Shown here: in pieces, positions 15,905 through 18,523 of the stretch
Numbering within the stretch: position 1 is the stretch's first letter
How the letters are laid out: each line of letters opens with the position of its first letter
Assembly (NCBI GenBank): GCA_026990815.1
Contig: JALXCS010000017.1
Coordinates: 1-18,523 of the forward strand
Direction: 5' to 3'
Source: Methylomonas sp.
GTDB taxonomy: Bacteria; Pseudomonadota; Gammaproteobacteria; Methylococcales; Methylomonadaceae
DNA: 18,523 bases
Notes under the pieces: model-generated
What the model was told of the DNA's origin: nothing
Databases searched by the model: none
Seen by the model: only the letters and a program-made list of their open reading frames with translations
Program-made: the position numbers and the translations under genes

Positions 15905-18079
15905 ATGAACAAGCCAACAAAAAAAAATAAGCTTGATCCAGATCAAACAAAAATAATAAATGCCAAACATCATGACCCTTTTTCTGTATTAGGCCGACAC
16001 CCTAATGGAAAAGTGACAAAAATTACGGTTTTTCTTCCTTACGCCGAATCGGTAATTTTATTCGATACCCAACAAGAATTTAATCGAATCCAGGGAACTG
16101 ATTTGTTTGAATTGGTCACTGAAAATGAGTTGCCAGGTCATTATTTACTGCAATGGCTGGATAAAGAAGGCGGCGAGCATAAGAATTATGACCCTTATGA
16201 TTTCGGCCCACAAATGTCGGATCTCGATCAACATCTCTTTTCTGAAGGAAATCATTGGCATATATATCAGAAACTGGGAGCCCATATCCGGCAGGTTGAT
16301 AATATTGATGGCGTTTATTTTTCTGTTTGGGCGCCAAATGCAGGTAGAGTCAGCGTCGTAGGAGATTTTAACCGCTGGGATGGCCGCTGCAATCCTATGC
16401 GCAGCCTTGGCGACAGTGGCATCTGGGAAATTTTTATGCCCGAACTTGATGTCGGCTGCTTATATAAATTTGAGATCATGAATCGAGCCAGCGGTGAAAT
16501 TCTGGTTAAAACCGACCCTTATGGACAACAATTTGAATTTCGCCCAAAAACATCCTCGATTGTCGTCAAAGAAGATGATTATCAATGGCAGGATTACAAC
16601 TGGATGCGGCAGCGTTTAAAATTTGACTGGCAACATCAGCCGATGTCTATTTACGAAGTTCATCTGGGATCATGGCGCAGAGATGCACAGGGGAATTTTC
16701 TAAATTATAAAGAACTTAGCAAACAATTGGTTGAGTATGTCAAAGAACTTGGATTTACGCATATTGAACTGCTTCCGGTAACCGAACATCCTTTGGATAT
16801 TTCCTGGGGCTATCAGACAACCGGTTATTTTGCACCGACAAGCCGTTTTGGATCGCCTGATGAATTCCGTTTTTTTGTTGATTACTGTCATCAAAATAAT
16901 ATTGGTGTAATGCTTGACTGGGTTCCTGCGCATTTCCCCAAGGACAGTTTTGCATTGGCCCGTTTTGATGGCAGCGCCCTTTATGAACATGAAGATCCTC
17001 GCAAAGGTGAACATCGGGACTGGGGGACTCTCATTTACAATTTCGGGCGAAATGAAGTCAAAAACTTCCTGTTATCCAGCGCTTTTTTCTGGCTGGAAGA
17101 ATTCCATATTGATGGTCTGAGGGTTGATGCGGTTGCCTCCATGCTCTATCTGGATTATTCCCGAGAGCCAAACGACTGGATACCCAATATGTATGGCGGC
17201 AACGAAAACCTGGAAGCCATCGATTTTATCCGGCACATGAATACCGTGACCCTTGAACAACATCCGGGTACAGTTATTATGGCTGAAGAGTCAACCGCGT
17301 GGCCTCAAGTAACCCGGCCAACATGGACTGGTGGCCTTGGTTTTTCAATGAAATGGAATATGGGGTGGATGCATGACACCTTGGAATATATAAGTCAGGA
17401 CCCTGTTCACCGCAAACATCATCATGATCAATTAACCTTTGGCTTGCTTTATGCCTTTACCGAAAATTTTATCTTGCCTTTTTCACATGATGAAGTAGTA
17501 CACGGCAAAGGTTCGCTGCTGAATAAAATGCCTGGTGATGAATGGCAGCGTTTTGCCAATCTAAGATTGCTGTATACATTTATGTTCACTTATCCCGGTA
17601 AGAAATTATTATTCATGGGCTGTGAATTTGGCCAGGGAACAGAATGGAATTCCAACCATGCACTGGATTGGTATGTATTGGATTACCCGCACCATCAAGG
17701 TGTTAAAACCTTGATCAAGGACTTGAACAAACTCTATAGTCACCATCCGGCGCTTTATCAATATGATTTTGATCAGAAAGGTTTCAGGTGGGTTGACTGC
17801 CATGACTACGAGCAATCCATTATTAGTTATATTCGGACCAATGGTCAGGAAGATCTATTAGTGGTTTTCAACTTTACTCCGATTCCGAGACACGGTTACC
17901 GTATTGGTGTTCCTGAACCAGGAACTTATCACGAAATCCTAAATTCTGATTCCAGCTTTTATGACGGTTCTAATATAGGTAACGGCTATGTGCTTTCTGA
18001 GCCAATACCGTGGATGGGTCAAGATCATTCTATTGTCCTGACCCTTCCGCCTTTGGCCGGAATTGTTTTGAAACGATAA
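15905..18079 (+). CDS. glgB: 1,4-alpha-glucan branching enzyme, GH13
   Basis: A 724-aa branching enzyme with the two-CBM48 layout of E. coli GlgB (728 aa). The first N-terminal module (about 20-110) includes HHDPFSVLGRHP (22-33), and the second (about 135-225) includes FSVWAPNAGRVSVVGDFN. The GH13 barrel follows (about 245-610), then a C-terminal beta domain. Catalytic residues are D408 in GLRVDAV, E461 in IMAEES and D529 in FSHDEVVHGK, each offset by three from E. coli D405, E458 and D526. The enzyme cuts alpha-1,4 chains and re-attaches them by alpha-1,6 bonds. A GAGG Shine-Dalgarno lies 9 bases before the ATG. The gene is divergent from glgC and is followed 25 bases later by glgA. An exact FNR box falls within codons 10-14. 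Confidence 0.97.
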   Translation: MNKPTKKNKLDPDQTKIINAKHHDPFSVLGRHPNGKVTKITVFLPYAESVILFDTQQEFNRIQGTDLFELVTENELPGHYLLQWLDKEGGEHKNYDPYDFGPQMSDLDQHLFSEGNHWHIYQKLGAHIRQVDNIDGVYFSVWAPNAGRVSVVGDFNRWDGRCNPMRSLGDSGIWEIFMPELDVGCLYKFEIMNRASGEILVKTDPYGQQFEFRPKTSSIVVKEDDYQWQDYNWMRQRLKFDWQHQPMSIYEVHLGSWRRDAQGNFLNYKELSKQLVEYVKELGFTHIELLPVTEHPLDISWGYQTTGYFAPTSRFGSPDEFRFFVDYCHQNNIGVMLDWVPAHFPKDSFALARFDGSALYEHEDPRKGEHRDWGTLIYNFGRNEVKNFLLSSAFFWLEEFHIDGLRVDAVASMLYLDYSREPNDWIPNMYGGNENLEAIDFIRHMNTVTLEQHPGTVIMAEESTAWPQVTRPTWTGGLGFSMKWNMGWMHDTLEYISQDPVHRKHHHDQLTFGLLYAFTENFILPFSHDEVVHGKGSLLNKMPGDEWQRFANLRLLYTFMFTYPGKKLLFMGCEFGQGTEWNSNHALDWYVLDYPHHQGVKTLIKDLNKLYSHHPALYQYDFDQKGFRWVDCHDYEQSIISYIRTNGQEDLLVVFNFTPIPRHGYRIGVPEPGTYHEILNSDSSFYDGSNIGNGYVLSEPIPWMGQDHSIVLTLPPLAGIVLKR
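15933..15946. promoter_or_regulatory. Perfect FNR box inside the start of glgB
   Basis: TTGATCCAGATCAA matches the FNR consensus TTGAT-N4-ATCAA at all ten defined bases. It lies 28 bases inside glgB. Relative to the predicted glgC start (near 15843) the centre is about 96 bases upstream, roughly where distant FNR or CRP sites can act. For glgB it would sit downstream of the transcription start, a position usually associated with repression. It may also be a chance match in coding sequence. Confidence 0.45.
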
Positions 18080-18104
18080 CTTTGCATTTTTGCCCCAAAT
18101 AATA

Positions 18105-18523
18105 ATGAAGAAAATACTTTTTGTAACCAGCGAAGCCCATCCGCTGATTAAAACAGGAGGATTGGCAGATGTCGCGGGAAGCTTGCCCAAAGCACTGACT
18201 GAATTAGGACAGGACGTACGTCTGATTATTCCCTATTACCAAGCCATTTCACTTGACCAGGAACCGAGTTATAGATCAACTCTAAGAGTTAACAATCGAG
18301 AAATCAATATATTTGAAACTCGATTACCAGACACAGAAGTTGTTATATGGTTAGTAGCAGATCATGAACTTTATGGAACTCCCGGCAACCCTTATTTGGA
18401 TGAAAACGGTGAGCCCTGGGAAAATATCGCAGAACGTTTCGCTATATTCAGTCGTGTTGCTGCTGAAGTCGCTATGAATCGTACCGACCTGGACTGGAAA
18501 CCGGATATTGTCCACTGTAATGA
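18105..18523 (+). CDS. glgA: Glycogen synthase, N-terminal part (cut by window end)
   Basis: The first 139 codons of an ADP-glucose-dependent glycogen/starch synthase (GT5), open to the window edge with no stop. It starts MKKILFVTSEAHPLIKTGGL, containing K16-T-G-G-L, the ADP-glucose-binding motif (K15 in E. coli GlgA), followed by ADVAGSLPKAL. The last visible segment, D-I-V-H-C-N, matches the family's DIVHxHDW region, so about 340 residues are missing beyond 18523 if it is of usual length. It begins 25 bases after the glgB stop without an obvious Shine-Dalgarno, in the same direction, so glgBA is a likely operon. It elongates alpha-1,4-glucan from the ADP-glucose made by the divergent glgC. 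Confidence 0.95.
   Translation, partial: MKKILFVTSEAHPLIKTGGLADVAGSLPKALTELGQDVRLIIPYYQAISLDQEPSYRSTLRVNNREINIFETRLPDTEVVIWLVADHELYGTPGNPYLDENGEPWENIAERFAIFSRVAAEVAMNRTDLDWKPDIVHCN

Noticed and set aside
1..18523. CRISPR array, tRNA or rRNA genes
   Set aside because: No regularly spaced repeats, tRNA cloverleaf or rRNA-like segments were seen on reading both strands.

Overview
The window (low GC by eye) looks like chromosomal DNA of a gammaproteobacterium, most likely a methanotroph-type lineage (Methylococcales or a relative). Supporting signs are a 4Fe-4S Fnr regulator beside a copper-type membrane protein, YjgR, YbjQ and DUF6164-like genes, a VPLPA-CTERM secreted protein, and a glycogen locus that includes a GH57 enzyme. 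The placement is an inference; no rRNA or marker gene is present. No tRNA, rRNA or CRISPR array was recognised.

Left part (1-6138). Fnr (205-906, +) faces a convergent HMA / UreH-TauE-type membrane / cupredoxin fusion protein (920-2281, -). Upstream of that lies a two-gene minus-strand operon of unlike GTPases (5921-2573). Both have a P-loop, an unusual D-x-x-D-F-D-S G3 motif and C-terminal membrane segments, so they look like a paired dynamin-like or membrane-associated GTPase system.

Middle (6139-11395). A small outer-membrane-type lipoprotein is followed by a tight plus-strand run: yjgR-like ATPase, quinone oxidoreductase, ybjQ and a DUF6164-like membrane protein. Next comes a VPLPA-CTERM exported protein with a perfect CRP-type palindrome upstream. 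An IS200/IS605-type element sits directly behind its stop codon. The transposase is full length, but the second His of its HUH motif reads Arg, so it is probably inactive. About 240 bp of non-coding DNA with an imperfect terminal inverted repeat separates this from malQ.

Right part (11396-18523). A divergent glycogen/alpha-glucan locus: glgC-GH57-malQ run leftwards with overlapping reading frames, and glgB-glgA run rightwards (glgA is cut by the window end). GlgC makes ADP-glucose, GlgA polymerises it, GlgB branches it, and GH57 plus MalQ presumably trim and rearrange alpha-glucans. A good sigma70-like promoter reads towards glgC. A perfect FNR box (TTGAT-N4-ATCAA) lies just inside glgB, suggesting but not proving that oxygen-responsive Fnr controls carbon storage.
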